From Streptomyces seoulensis (lineage in GTDB: Bacteria > Actinomycetota > Actinomycetes > Streptomycetales > Streptomycetaceae): DNA of 64,000 bases. The notes under the pieces are model-generated. The model was not told the DNA's origin and did no database searches. It saw only the letters and a program-made list of their open reading frames with translations. Below are positions 52,631 through 60,338 of the stretch, one piece after another. Position numbers and translations under genes: made by a program. The stretch's first letter is position 1; the number at the start of each line of letters is the position of its first letter. Location of the stretch: positions 4,030,001-4,094,000 of the forward strand of contig NZ_CP032229.1 of the NCBI RefSeq assembly GCF_004328625.1. Direction: 5' to 3'.

Positions 52631-52798
52631 ATGGCGGCCATGAAGCCGCGGACGGGTGATGGCCCGCTCGAGGTGACCAAGGAGGGGCGGGGCATCGTCA
52701 TGCGCGTTCCGCTCGAAGGCGGCGGTCGACTCGTCGTCGAGCTGACCCCCGACGAGGCAGAGGCGCTCGGCGACGCCCTCAAGAAGGTCGTCGTCTAG
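52631..52798 (+). CDS. DUF3117 family small protein, 55 aa
   Basis: A very short, strongly conserved actinobacterial protein: AAMKPRTGDGPLEVTKEGRG, then IVMRVPLEGGGRLVVEL and TPDEAEALGDALK. It looks like a small beta-hairpin/helix domain without catalytic residues; function unknown. ATG 52631 has AGGAAGGGG upstream. It corresponds in position to M. tuberculosis Rv1211. It is monocistronic between its own candidate promoter and a strong hairpin. Confidence 0.9.
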   Translation: MAAMKPRTGDGPLEVTKEGRGIVMRVPLEGGGRLVVELTPDEAEALGDALKKVVV

Positions 52799-52820
52799 AC
52801 GCGCTGCGATCTTTTCCTTC

Positions 52821-52858
52821 CGACTGCCCCGGCACCCGTCCAGGTGCCGGGGCAGTCG
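52821..52858. terminator. Bidirectional hairpin after the DUF3117 gene
   Basis: A 16-bp perfect stem (CGACTGCCCCGGCACC 52821-52836, complement 52843-52858) with a 6-nt loop; on the plus strand it is preceded by CTTTTCCTTC. Confidence 0.9.
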
Positions 52859-52890
52859 CGTGTTCCGTCCGGTGCGCCGGTGGAAGGGGC

Positions 52891-53604
52891 TCAGCGCTTG
52901 ACGGCGCAGAGCAGGCCGTCGCCGACCGGGAGCAGCGAGGTCACCAGCTCCGGGCTCTCGCGCACCGTGCGCAGCAGCTCGCGCAGCCGGACCACCTCGG
53001 TGGGCTGCGGGCCGGCGTCGACCGTGCGGCCGCTGGCGAAGACGCCCTCGAAGACCACCAGCCCGCCCGGCCTCAGCAGGCGCAACGATTCAGCGAGGTA
53101 GTCCGAGTACTCCAGCCGGTCGCCGTCGCAGAAGACGAGGTCGTAGCCCGAGTCCGCGAGCCGGGGCAGCACGTCGAGGGCGGGGCCGGGGATGAACCGG
53201 GCGCGGTTGCTGGCGAAGCCGCAGGCGCGGAACGCCTGCCGGGCGAACTGCTGGTGCTCCGGCTCCGGATCGACGGTGGTCAGGACGCCGTCGGGGCGCA
53301 TTCCGTGCAGCAGGTGGATTCCGGACACCCCGCAGCCGGTGCCGATCTCCGCGACGGCCTTGGCGTCCACGGAGGCGGCGAGCAGTCGCAGCGCGGCGCC
53401 CGTGCTGGGCGCCACCGAGCGCAGCCCCGCGTCGCGGGCACGGTCCCGGGCCCAGCGGAGTGCTTCGTCCTCGGCGACAAAGGCGTCGGCGAACGCCCAG
53501 CTCGTCTGCCGGTTGCCGGTAATGACCCTCTCCTGTCCCCGTGGTTGCCTCGGCGTGACTGTATCCGTTGCGCCGGGAACCCGCTGATGGGACCGAGCGT
53601 TCAC
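52891..53604 (-). CDS. O-methyltransferase family protein (Rv1220c-like)
   Basis: A class I SAM-dependent methyltransferase of the catechol/caffeoyl-CoA O-methyltransferase group. SAM motifs: AEIGTGCGVSGIHLLHGM (motif I), TTVDPEPEHQQFARQAF (motif II), YDLVFCDGDRLEYSDYL and LRPGGLVVFEGVF. The start is unusual: the conserved region begins near ITGNRQTSWAFADAF, yet the nearest usual start in frame is GTG 53604, 27 codons upstream and without a ribosome binding site, while AGGAGAGG stands 3-6 nt before GTC-ATT at 53526-53521. Initiation at ATT 53523 is possible (210 residues). It is divergent from the ECF sigma factor, as in mycobacteria. Confidence 0.87.
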   Translation of the reverse strand: MNARSHQRVPGATDTVTPRQPRGQERVITGNRQTSWAFADAFVAEDEALRWARDRARDAGLRSVAPSTGAALRLLAASVDAKAVAEIGTGCGVSGIHLLHGMRPDGVLTTVDPEPEHQQFARQAFRACGFASNRARFIPGPALDVLPRLADSGYDLVFCDGDRLEYSDYLAESLRLLRPGGLVVFEGVFASGRTVDAGPQPTEVVRLRELLRTVRESPELVTSLLPVGDGLLCAVKR

Positions 53605-53761
53605 AGGGGAGAGCCGACGCGCGGAGAGCGCGCCCGGCACGCGACGGGGGTGAGAGGTGACGGAGGGTGTGGATCGCATGCTGACGCGGGTGGCTGAGCC
53701 GGGTCGGCGCGTGTCAAATTTTCGTAAAACCGCTTATCCGGAGCTAACGGGCGAGGTGGCT

Positions 53762-54544
53762 ATGGTAGGGGCTCCACTGGACACCACCAGAGCCGACAGG
53801 GGAGGTGCGGCCGCACCCGAGGACCGAGGGGGAGTGCTGCGGCGCTTTCTCGGGTCGGGCAGGCCGAAATCCGTGACCGACACCGCTGCTGACCACCACG
53901 CCGCCGGTCCCGCCGCAGGCGAGACCCAGACCGCGACCTTCGCCGCCGACGCGGACGGGCAGGCGTGGACTCCGCCCACCTGGGAGGAGATCGTCAGCAC
54001 GCACAGCGGCCGCGTCTACCGCCTCGCCTACCGCCTCACGGGCAACCAGCACGACGCCGAGGACCTCACCCAGGAGGTCTTCGTCCGTGTCTTCCGCTCG
54101 CTGTCGACGTACTCGCCGGGCACCTTCGAGGGCTGGCTGCACCGCATCACCACCAACCTCTTCCTGGACATGGTCCGCCGCAAGCAGCGCATCCGCTTCG
54201 ACGCCCTGGGCGACGACGCGGCCGAGCGCCTGCCCAGCCGCGAGCCGTCCCCGCAGCAGGTCTTCAACGACGCCCACTTCGACGCCGACGTCCAGCAGGC
54301 GCTGGACACCCTCGCGCCGGAGTTCCGCGCGGCCGTGGTGCTGTGCGACATCGAGGGGCTGTCGTACGAGGAGATCGCCGCGACCCTCGGGGTCAAGCTG
54401 GGCACCGTCCGCTCGCGTATCCACCGGGGGCGTTCGCAGCTCCGCAAGGCCCTCGCCCACCGTTCTCCCGAGGCCCGCAAGGCCGAGCGCCGTTCGTTCA
54501 TGCCTCGGGTGCCCGCGCTGGGGGGAGGGGGCACGCCCGCGTGA
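53762..54544 (+). CDS. ECF sigma factor, mycobacterial SigE type
   Basis: A 260-residue extracytoplasmic-function sigma factor closely resembling M. tuberculosis SigE (Rv1221). Region 2 is [29 protein letters not shown] and [20 protein letters not shown]; region 4 is [44 protein letters not shown]. The 90-residue N-terminal extension before region 2 is unusual for ECF factors but also present in SigE. ATG 53762 has GAGGTGG 5 nt upstream; GTG 53657 and ATG 53681 are in frame, but the stretch 53710-53750 is AT-rich and looks like promoter sequence. It is co-transcribed with its anti-sigma gene (GTGA overlap). Confidence 0.93.
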   Translation: MVGAPLDTTRADRGGAAAPEDRGGVLRRFLGSGRPKSVTDTAADHHAAGPAAGETQTATFAADADGQAWTPPTWEEIVSTHSGRVYRLAYRLTGNQHDAEDLTQEVFVRVFRSLSTYSPGTFEGWLHRITTNLFLDMVRRKQRIRFDALGDDAAERLPSREPSPQQVFNDAHFDADVQQALDTLAPEFRAAVVLCDIEGLSYEEIAATLGVKLGTVRSRIHRGRSQLRKALAHRSPEARKAERRSFMPRVPALGGGGTPA

Positions 54545-55428
54545 GTGGAACCGGAACCGACCCCGCGGAGGCCCGCCTCGCGGAACAGCATCTGGGAGAC
54601 CGCCTCTCCGCCCTGGTGGACGGGGAACTCGGTCATGAGTCGCGCGACCGCGTCCTCGCCCACCTGGCCACCTGCTGCCGATGCCGGGCCGAGGCCGACG
54701 CGCAGCGCCGGCTGAAGAACGTGTTCGCGGAGGCCGCCCCGCCGCCGCCCTCCGAGTCCTTCCTCGCCCGCCTCCAGGGCCTCCCCGGCGGCGACGCCGA
54801 CGGGCCCGGCGAGCGGTTCGCCTTCAGCTACGTACCGGCCGACTCCGGGCACGCGCCCGAGCAGCGCGGCTTCCGTATCCACCCCGTCGCCGACCGGCCC
54901 TCATCGCGCGGGCTGCGGTTCGCGGCGGCGGCCGCCGGAGCGGTCTCCCTGGCGGCGGTGGCCCTCGGCGGAGTCACCACCGCCCTCCCGGGCGACCTCG
55001 CGGCCGACGCCCGCGGCGGTCCGGGCAACGGGAGCAACGTGGCGCCTTCGCGCTCGGCGGGCACGGGCACGGGTACGGGTACGGCGGCCGGTACGGGTAC
55101 CGGTGCCCCTGAGACGCAGCGGCGCCGCTCCACCGCCCCGCTGCTCGCGCAGGGCGGAGGTGCGCTCAACCGCACCCCGGCCGCGCAGGTCTCCGCCACC
55201 GCGCCGCTGCTGCCGGGCATCCCGGCGCCGGTCGACGCCCGGGTCACGGACACCGCGCGGGACCTCGCCATGCCGGTGATGGCCGGCGCGGCCGCGGTCT
55301 CCCCGCTGATACGTCCGCTCGGCGAGACCACCCCGTTCTCCCTGGACTCCTGGCCCCTGGCGGCCCCCTCCGCCGGGACCACCGCGGCAGCCGCCCCGAC
55401 CAACTCCCCCTCACCCTCGGCCCCCTGA
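54541..55428 (+). CDS. Zinc-binding anti-sigma factor (RseA-like), membrane protein
   Basis: A 295-residue anti-sigma factor. The cytoplasmic domain has the ZAS motif H-x3-C-x2-C at H41, C45 and C48, with an additional Cys at 46, in a helical segment ([21 protein letters not shown]). A membrane segment (about 121-142) follows, then a 150-residue Ala/Pro/Ser/Thr-rich outer region with a Gly-Thr repeat. The start GTG 54541 overlaps the sigma-factor stop. By analogy with Rv1222 it should hold the sigma factor inactive until a redox or envelope signal; the extra Cys could add thiol sensing. Confidence 0.88.
   Translation: MSGTGTDPAEARLAEQHLGDRLSALVDGELGHESRDRVLAHLATCCRCRAEADAQRRLKNVFAEAAPPPPSESFLARLQGLPGGDADGPGERFAFSYVPADSGHAPEQRGFRIHPVADRPSSRGLRFAAAAAGAVSLAAVALGGVTTALPGDLAADARGGPGNGSNVAPSRSAGTGTGTGTAAGTGTGAPETQRRRSTAPLLAQGGGALNRTPAAQVSATAPLLPGIPAPVDARVTDTARDLAMPVMAGAAAVSPLIRPLGETTPFSLDSWPLAAPSAGTTAAAAPTNSPSPSAP
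55060..55105 (+). repeat. GGGYAC hexamer repeat inside the anti-sigma gene
   Basis: Tandem GGGCAC/GGGTAC units (about 55060-55085 and 55090-55105), encoding alternating Gly-Thr residues in the outer linker. The unit number could vary by slippage in steps of two residues without a frameshift. Confidence 0.6.
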
Positions 55429-55497
55429 CCCCCCGATCCCTGGTTGAATCCTGTAAGGCCGTCTCCGTACGGCCTCCACACCGCGACTGGGGAGAGC

Positions 55498-57054
55498 ATG
55501 AACGAGGGTCACCCGAAGCCGCCCGCACCCAGCGACGACTTCGAACTGGCCAAGCCGGCGCCTCCCGCCGGGCCCGACGGTTCCCCGGCGGACCGCGAGC
55601 CCGGCGATCCGGGGGCGTGGGACGAGCCCCGCGACACGGTCTCCGGCCGCCCCAAGCCCCTGCACGACCCCGACCCCTACGGGACCCCTCCCTACGGCGG
55701 GCCGGGCCCCTGGGCCCCCGCACCGCCCGTCCAGCACCCCATGGCGACCCCGGCGCAGGGCACGTCCGTCACGGCCCCGCACGACCCCGTACCCCCTGCC
55801 GAGCCCACCGTCCCGGCCCCCGCGCCCTCGCCGGAGGCCGCCCCCGGCCCGGCCCCCCGCCACGACCCCTGGAACCCCGCGTCCCCTTCCCACCAGGCCG
55901 CCCCCCTCCAGCACCCCGGCACCCCCGCGACCGCCCCCCAGCGGGAGTGGCCCGGATGGAAGAAGCTGATCGGCGTCCTCCTCGGCGTCACGCTGCTCGC
56001 CGCCGGCGTCGGCGGGTTCCTCGGGGCCTGGGTGCAGCGGGAGGGGACGACCACCGTGACGCTGCCGAAGGCCGGGGCCGTGCCCGAGGGGCGGGAGCGG
56101 GACAGCGTGGCCGGGATCGCCGCCCGCGCGCTGCCCGGGGTGGTGACCCTGCATGTGCGCGGCGGGGACGAGGGCGGGACCGGGACCGGGTTCGTGCTCG
56201 ACGGGCAGGGACACATCCTCACCAACAACCACGTCGTGGCACCCGCGTCCGGCGGCGGCGACATCACCGTGACGTTCAGCAGCGGCGACACCGCCCGCGC
56301 GGAGGTCGTCGGCCGGGACACCGGCTACGACCTGGCCGTCGTCCGGGTGAAGGGCGTGCGCGGGCTCACCCCGCTGACCCTCGGCGACTCCGACGCCGTA
56401 CGCGTGGGAGACCCCGTCGTCGCGATCGGCGCCCCCTTCGACCTGGCCGACACCGTCACCTCCGGCATCGTCAGCGCCAAGGACCGCCCGATCACGGCGG
56501 GCGGTGAGAAGGGCGACGGCACCGACGTCAGCTACGTCGACGCGCTCCAGACCGACGCCCCGATCAACCCCGGCAACTCCGGCGGCCCCCTCCTCGACGC
56601 CCACGCCCGCGTGATCGGCGTGAACTCCGCCATCCGCTCCGCCGACCGGGACTCCGACTCCGCCGAGAGCCGCTCCGGCTCGATCGGCCTCGGCTTCGCC
56701 ATCCCGGCCAACCAGGCCCGGCGGGTCGCCGAGGAACTCATCGACACCGGGCACGCCACCCACCCGGTCATCGGCGTGACCCTCGACATGGACTACGCCG
56801 GTGACGGCGCCCGTATCGACACCGAGGGCGGCGCGGCCGGACCCGCCGTGCGGAAGGGCGGACCGGGTGACCGGGCGGGACTGAAGCCCGGCGACCTGAT
56901 CAGCGGGGTCGACGGCCACCCCGTCCACTCGGGTGAGGAACTGATCGTCAAGATCCGCGCCCACCGCCCCGGCGACCGCCTCCGGCTCACCGTGAAAAGC
57001 CCCGGTACCGAGCACACCGTCACGCTGCGCCTCGGGGCGTCCGACCGGAACTGA
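55498..57054 (+). CDS. HtrA/DegP-type trypsin-PDZ serine protease
   Basis: A 518-residue membrane-anchored protease. A 155-residue Pro-rich cytoplasmic tail precedes one membrane segment (KLIGVLLGVTLLAAGVGGFLGAW, about 160-182). The trypsin-like domain has its triad at H245 (TNNHVV), D278 (YDLAVVRV) and S361 (INPGNSGGPL). A PDZ domain follows (GGPGDRAGLKPGDLISGVDGHPV; IRAHRPGDRLRL). It degrades or refolds damaged envelope proteins. ATG 55498 has GGGGAG close upstream. It lies 69 bp after the anti-sigma gene, with an inverted repeat GGCCGT-N6-ACGGCC between them; in M. tuberculosis htrA follows rseA in the same way. Confidence 0.93.
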   Translation: MNEGHPKPPAPSDDFELAKPAPPAGPDGSPADREPGDPGAWDEPRDTVSGRPKPLHDPDPYGTPPYGGPGPWAPAPPVQHPMATPAQGTSVTAPHDPVPPAEPTVPAPAPSPEAAPGPAPRHDPWNPASPSHQAAPLQHPGTPATAPQREWPGWKKLIGVLLGVTLLAAGVGGFLGAWVQREGTTTVTLPKAGAVPEGRERDSVAGIAARALPGVVTLHVRGGDEGGTGTGFVLDGQGHILTNNHVVAPASGGGDITVTFSSGDTARAEVVGRDTGYDLAVVRVKGVRGLTPLTLGDSDAVRVGDPVVAIGAPFDLADTVTSGIVSAKDRPITAGGEKGDGTDVSYVDALQTDAPINPGNSGGPLLDAHARVIGVNSAIRSADRDSDSAESRSGSIGLGFAIPANQARRVAEELIDTGHATHPVIGVTLDMDYAGDGARIDTEGGAAGPAVRKGGPGDRAGLKPGDLISGVDGHPVHSGEELIVKIRAHRPGDRLRLTVKSPGTEHTVTLRLGASDRN

Positions 57055-57138
57055 CGCAAGTCTCACCTCGGGGCGGTACCGGTCCGGCGGGTGTGCCGGG
57101 TACCGTGGGGCGACCGAGGACACGCAAGGAGCTTTCAG

Positions 57139-57588
57139 GTGTTCAATGACATAGGGCCGCTTGAGCTGGTCACGCTCATCGTCCTCGCCGTGCTCGTCTT
57201 CGGTCCGGACAAGCTCCCCAAGTTCATCCAGGACGTCACGCGCACGCTCCGGAAGATCCGGGAGTTCTCGGACAACGCCAAGAACGACATCCGCAGCGAG
57301 CTGGGCCCGGAGTTCAAGGACTTCGAGTTCGAGGACCTGAACCCGAAAGCGTTCCTGCGCAAGCAGCTCGACAACGACGAGCTGGGCCTGAAGGACATCC
57401 GCAGCACCTTCGACCTCAAGCGCGAGATGGCCGAGCTGACGGACTCCGTGAACGGCCACGACACCGCCTCCGCGCTGCCCGGCCCGGCCCCGACCTCCGC
57501 CGCCGCGTCCGGCGGCCGGGTCGACATGACGAAGAAGCCCGAGGCCCCGAAGGACGAGCGCCCGCCCTTCGACGCCGACGCCACCTGA
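57139..57588 (+). CDS. tatB: Twin-arginine translocase subunit TatB
   Basis: A 149-residue membrane subunit that, with TatC, recognises twin-arginine signal peptides. The start MFNDIGPLELVTLIVLAVLVFGPDKLP is the TatB pattern (membrane segment then the F-GP hinge), followed by an amphipathic helix (KFIQDVTRTLRKIREF) and a charged, Pro-rich tail. GTG 57139 has AAGGAG at 57126-57131. It sits after htrA, matching Rv1224 after Rv1223, so it may share envelope-stress control. tatA and tatC are not in the window. Confidence 0.94.
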   Translation: MFNDIGPLELVTLIVLAVLVFGPDKLPKFIQDVTRTLRKIREFSDNAKNDIRSELGPEFKDFEFEDLNPKAFLRKQLDNDELGLKDIRSTFDLKREMAELTDSVNGHDTASALPGPAPTSAAASGGRVDMTKKPEAPKDERPPFDADAT

Positions 57589-57647
57589 CACCGGGGCGGA
57601 CTTCACCCGGTCGGCCCCGCGCCCCCCCGGACAGATCACGACACGCC

Positions 57648-57677
57648 ACGAAACCCGCCCCACCGGGCGGGTTTCGT
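57648..57677 (+). terminator. Hairpin terminator after tatB
   Basis: A 13-bp stem (57648-57660 with 57665-57677, arm ACGAAACCCGCCC) with a CACC loop. Confidence 0.8.
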
Positions 57678-57859
57678 CGTGTGCACCAACGGGACATCCC
57701 GCGTTCGGCCGTCCCCGGGGCCCCGGGCGCCCGTCGCATTCCGGGCAGTCCTCAGCGGTGTGGATATGCTGCCGAGTTGTTGTGCGGACCGGGCGCGTAC
57801 GCCCGAAGGGGGGCGGGCACCTGCCCCGGTCCGACGAGAACGAGGAGGCGTCCGGGCAG

Positions 57860-58531
57860 ATGGAGACCACAAGTCGGGTAAGCGCGCAGACGCCGGCCAC
57901 CGAGAGCGGCCGTCGCGGCCACCTCGGCGGCCGGACGGTCGACGGCTATCTGCGCGCGCCCTTCCCCTGGTACGGGCTCGACGAGGCGTTCACGGGCCAC
58001 CGCTGGCTGCTCCAGGTCGGCCTGGCCGCCGACGGCGCGGTGGAGCACGGTTCGATCGGGCACGGCGACGAGCCCTCCGTACGCAACGAGCACAGCGCGA
58101 ACTCCTCGGACGAGCCGCGGGAGAAGTTCGCCGTCGTCGTCACCGTGCCGGTCAACCCCTCCCGCCGCAGCGCGGACGGCACCGGGCTGCTGGAGGCCAC
58201 CTCGGTCTCCTCGGCGGCCTGGCTGGCCGGGGTGGGCCTGCTGTCGGTCACCTGGCCCGGCCAGATGGACCACACCCTGCGCGACGACTGGCTGGACCAG
58301 CAGACCGAGACCGCCTGGGCACTGGCCGACGACCTCGACGGCTCGGAGTGGGCGAAGCTCTCCCTGCCGGTGGACGGCGTGGCCACGCCCTTCCACTACC
58401 GGGAGTCGGAGTTCGGCTGGGTGCTCGCCGGCGCCACCGAGGCGGGCGTCCACGTCGGCGCGTACGGCCGGGGCATGAGCGCCTACGGGCTCGGGTTCGC
58501 CGTCGTCAAGGACATCGGCGCGTACGCCTGA
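57860..58531 (+). CDS. Conserved hypothetical cytoplasmic protein
   Basis: A 223-residue protein with no signal peptide or membrane segment. It is acidic and Trp-rich, with motifs PFPWYGLDEAFTGHRWLLQVG, VTVPVNPSRR, WAKLSLPVDGVATPFHYRESEFGWVLAG and GLGFAVVKDIGAY that suggest a compact alpha/beta fold but match no family I can name. ATG 57860 with GAGGAGG (57843-57849) is preferred; the frame is open back to 57758. It is monocistronic between two hairpins. Confidence 0.75.
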   Translation: METTSRVSAQTPATESGRRGHLGGRTVDGYLRAPFPWYGLDEAFTGHRWLLQVGLAADGAVEHGSIGHGDEPSVRNEHSANSSDEPREKFAVVVTVPVNPSRRSADGTGLLEATSVSSAAWLAGVGLLSVTWPGQMDHTLRDDWLDQQTETAWALADDLDGSEWAKLSLPVDGVATPFHYRESEFGWVLAGATEAGVHVGAYGRGMSAYGLGFAVVKDIGAYA

Positions 58532-58532
58532 C

Positions 58533-58587
58533 GACACGACGGGAGGGGGCGCCGGCGGAATCCGCCGGCGCCCCCTCCCGTCGTGTC
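58533..58587. terminator. 27-bp bidirectional terminator between convergent genes
   Basis: Two 27-nt perfectly complementary arms (58533-58559 and 58561-58587, arm starting GACACGACGGGAGGGG) around a single central base, within the 61-bp gap between two convergent genes. Confidence 0.92.
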
Positions 58588-58592
58588 CGGGC

Positions 58593-59726
58593 TCAGAACT
58601 TGTTGCGCGGGGTGATGCCCAGCGACAGTCCCGACAGGCCGCGCTGACGGCCGCCCAGCTTGCCCGCGATGGCACGCAGGGCCGAGCCGGCCGGGGAGTC
58701 GGGGTCGGTCAGCACGACCGGCTTGCCCTCATCGCCGCCCTCGCGCAGCCGCACGTCGATCGGGATGCTGCCGAGCACCGGCACCGTGGCGCCCGTCGTG
58801 CGGGTCAGGCCGTCCGCGACGAGCTGGCCGCCGCCGGTGCCGAAGATGTCCACCATCTCGTCGCAGTGCGGGCAGGGCAGGCCCGACATGTTCTCGACCA
58901 CACCGACGATCTTCTGGTGGGTCTGCACCGCGATCGAGCCCGCGCGCTCGGCGACCTCGGCCGCGGCCTGCTGCGGGGTGGTGACGACCAGGATCTCCGC
59001 GTTCGGGACCAGCTGGGCCACCGAGATGGCGATGTCACCGGTGCCCGGGGGCAGGTCCAGCAGCAGCACGTCCAGGTCGCCCCAGTACACGTCCGCCAGG
59101 AACTGCTGGAGCGCCCGGTGCAGCATCGGACCGCGCCAGACGACCGGGGCGTTGCCCGGGGTGAACATGCCGATGGAGATGACCTTCACGCCGTTCGCCG
59201 ACGGCGGCATGATCATGTTCTCGACCTGGGTGGGCTTGCCGTCCGCGCCCAGCATGCGCGGCACGCTGTGCCCGTAGATGTCGGCGTCCACCACGCCGAC
59301 CTTCAGGCCGTCGGCGGCCAGCGCGGCCGCCAGGTTCACCGTCACCGAGGACTTGCCGACCCCGCCCTTGCCGGAGGCGACCGCGTAGACGCGGGTGAGG
59401 CTGCCGGGCTTGGCGAACGGGACCTCGCGCTCGGCCTGCCCGCCGCGCAGCGCGTTGGCCAGCTCCTTGCGCTGCTCGTCGCTCATCACGTCCAGCGTGA
59501 CGTCCACCCGGGTGACGCCCTCGACACGGGAGACCGCGTCGGTGACCCGCTGGGTGATCGTCTCGCGCATGGGGCAGCCGGAGACCGTCAGGTACACCGT
59601 GACCGCGACCGCTCCGTCCGCGCCGATCTCCACCGATTTGACCATCCCGAGTTCGGTGATGGGTCGGTTGATCTCGGGGTCGTTCACCGTCGACAGCGCC
59701 TCGCGCACCGCGTCTTCCGTAGCCAT
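58593..59726 (-). CDS. mrp: Mrp/ApbC-type Fe-S cluster carrier ATPase
   Basis: A 377-residue P-loop protein that carries and delivers Fe-S clusters. The N-terminal MIP18/DUF59 domain (1-90) has the conserved VSGCPM Cys (C51). The deviant Walker A is GKGGVGKSS (119-127), with VVDADIYGHSVPRMLG and LLLDLPPGTGD, and the bridging cluster motif CPHC is near residue 275. ATG 59726 has no ribosome binding site; a -10-like TACCAT 6 nt upstream suggests a leaderless mRNA. It is in the same place as Rv1229c. Confidence 0.94.
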   Translation of the reverse strand: MATEDAVREALSTVNDPEINRPITELGMVKSVEIGADGAVAVTVYLTVSGCPMRETITQRVTDAVSRVEGVTRVDVTLDVMSDEQRKELANALRGGQAEREVPFAKPGSLTRVYAVASGKGGVGKSSVTVNLAAALAADGLKVGVVDADIYGHSVPRMLGADGKPTQVENMIMPPSANGVKVISIGMFTPGNAPVVWRGPMLHRALQQFLADVYWGDLDVLLLDLPPGTGDIAISVAQLVPNAEILVVTTPQQAAAEVAERAGSIAVQTHQKIVGVVENMSGLPCPHCDEMVDIFGTGGGQLVADGLTRTTGATVPVLGSIPIDVRLREGGDEGKPVVLTDPDSPAGSALRAIAGKLGGRQRGLSGLSLGITPRNKF

Positions 59727-59732
59727 AGGACG

Positions 59733-59738
59733 ATGGTA
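59733..59738 (-). promoter_or_regulatory. -10 element, leaderless start of mrp
   Basis: On the minus strand TACCAT ends 6 nt before ATG 59726; no Shine-Dalgarno is present. Confidence 0.45.
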
Positions 59739-59768
59739 CGGCGCCCGTGGGGGCCGCTGGGTAGTGCC

Positions 59769-60338
59769 TCAGCGGTCGTCTGCGTCACGCACCGGCGGCC
59801 GGCTTGTCCGTTCCGTCTCCAGTTCGCGTACGAGGTCCTGCAGCTCGGACCTGATCCAGTCGCGGGTGGCGACCTCGCCGAGGCCCGCGCGCAGGGCGGC
59901 GATCTCGCGGGTCAGGTACTCGGTGTCCGCGATGGACCGCTCGTTCTGCTTGCGGTCCTGCTCCAGGTTGACCCGGTCGCGGTCGTCCTGCCGGTTCTGC
60001 GCGAGCAGGATCAGCGGGGCCGCGTAGGACGCCTGGAGGGACAGCATCAGGGTCAGGAAGATGAACGGGTAGGAGTCGAACCGCACCACGTCCGGCGCGG
60101 CGACGTTCCACACCACCCAGACGATGATGACGACGGTCATCCAGACGATGAAGCGTCCGGTGCCGAGGAACCGGGCGATCCGCTCCGACAGCCGGCCGAA
60201 CGCCTCCGGGTCCCACTCCGGCAGCACCCGGCGGCGCGGCGGCCGGGGCTGGTCCAGTCGCGGCGTGCGCGGCCGGGTGGCCGTGGCGCCCGCGGGGGAA
60301 CGGTCGCGGCCCTCGCGGGCGCCCTCGCGCTCAGCCAT
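59769..60338 (-). CDS. DUF1003 membrane protein
   Basis: A 189-residue protein with an Arg/Pro-rich cytoplasmic start, two membrane segments forming a hairpin (FIVWMTVVIIVWVVWNVAA, about 63-82; FIFLTLMLSLQASYAAPLILLAQNR, about 92-116) and a cytoplasmic coiled coil (RDRVNLEQDRKQNERSIADTEYLTREIAALR). This is the DUF1003 pattern. It overlaps the MgtE-like gene by 8 nt, so the two are co-translated; DUF1003 may supply a membrane platform for that protein, which has none. Confidence 0.9.
   Translation of the reverse strand: MAEREGAREGRDRSPAGATATRPRTPRLDQPRPPRRRVLPEWDPEAFGRLSERIARFLGTGRFIVWMTVVIIVWVVWNVAAPDVVRFDSYPFIFLTLMLSLQASYAAPLILLAQNRQDDRDRVNLEQDRKQNERSIADTEYLTREIAALRAGLGEVATRDWIRSELQDLVRELETERTSRPPVRDADDR

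Noticed and set aside
52306..52659. 117-codon plus-strand frame before the DUF3117 gene
   Set aside because: Overlaps the candidate promoter and the true small gene; poor codon bias.
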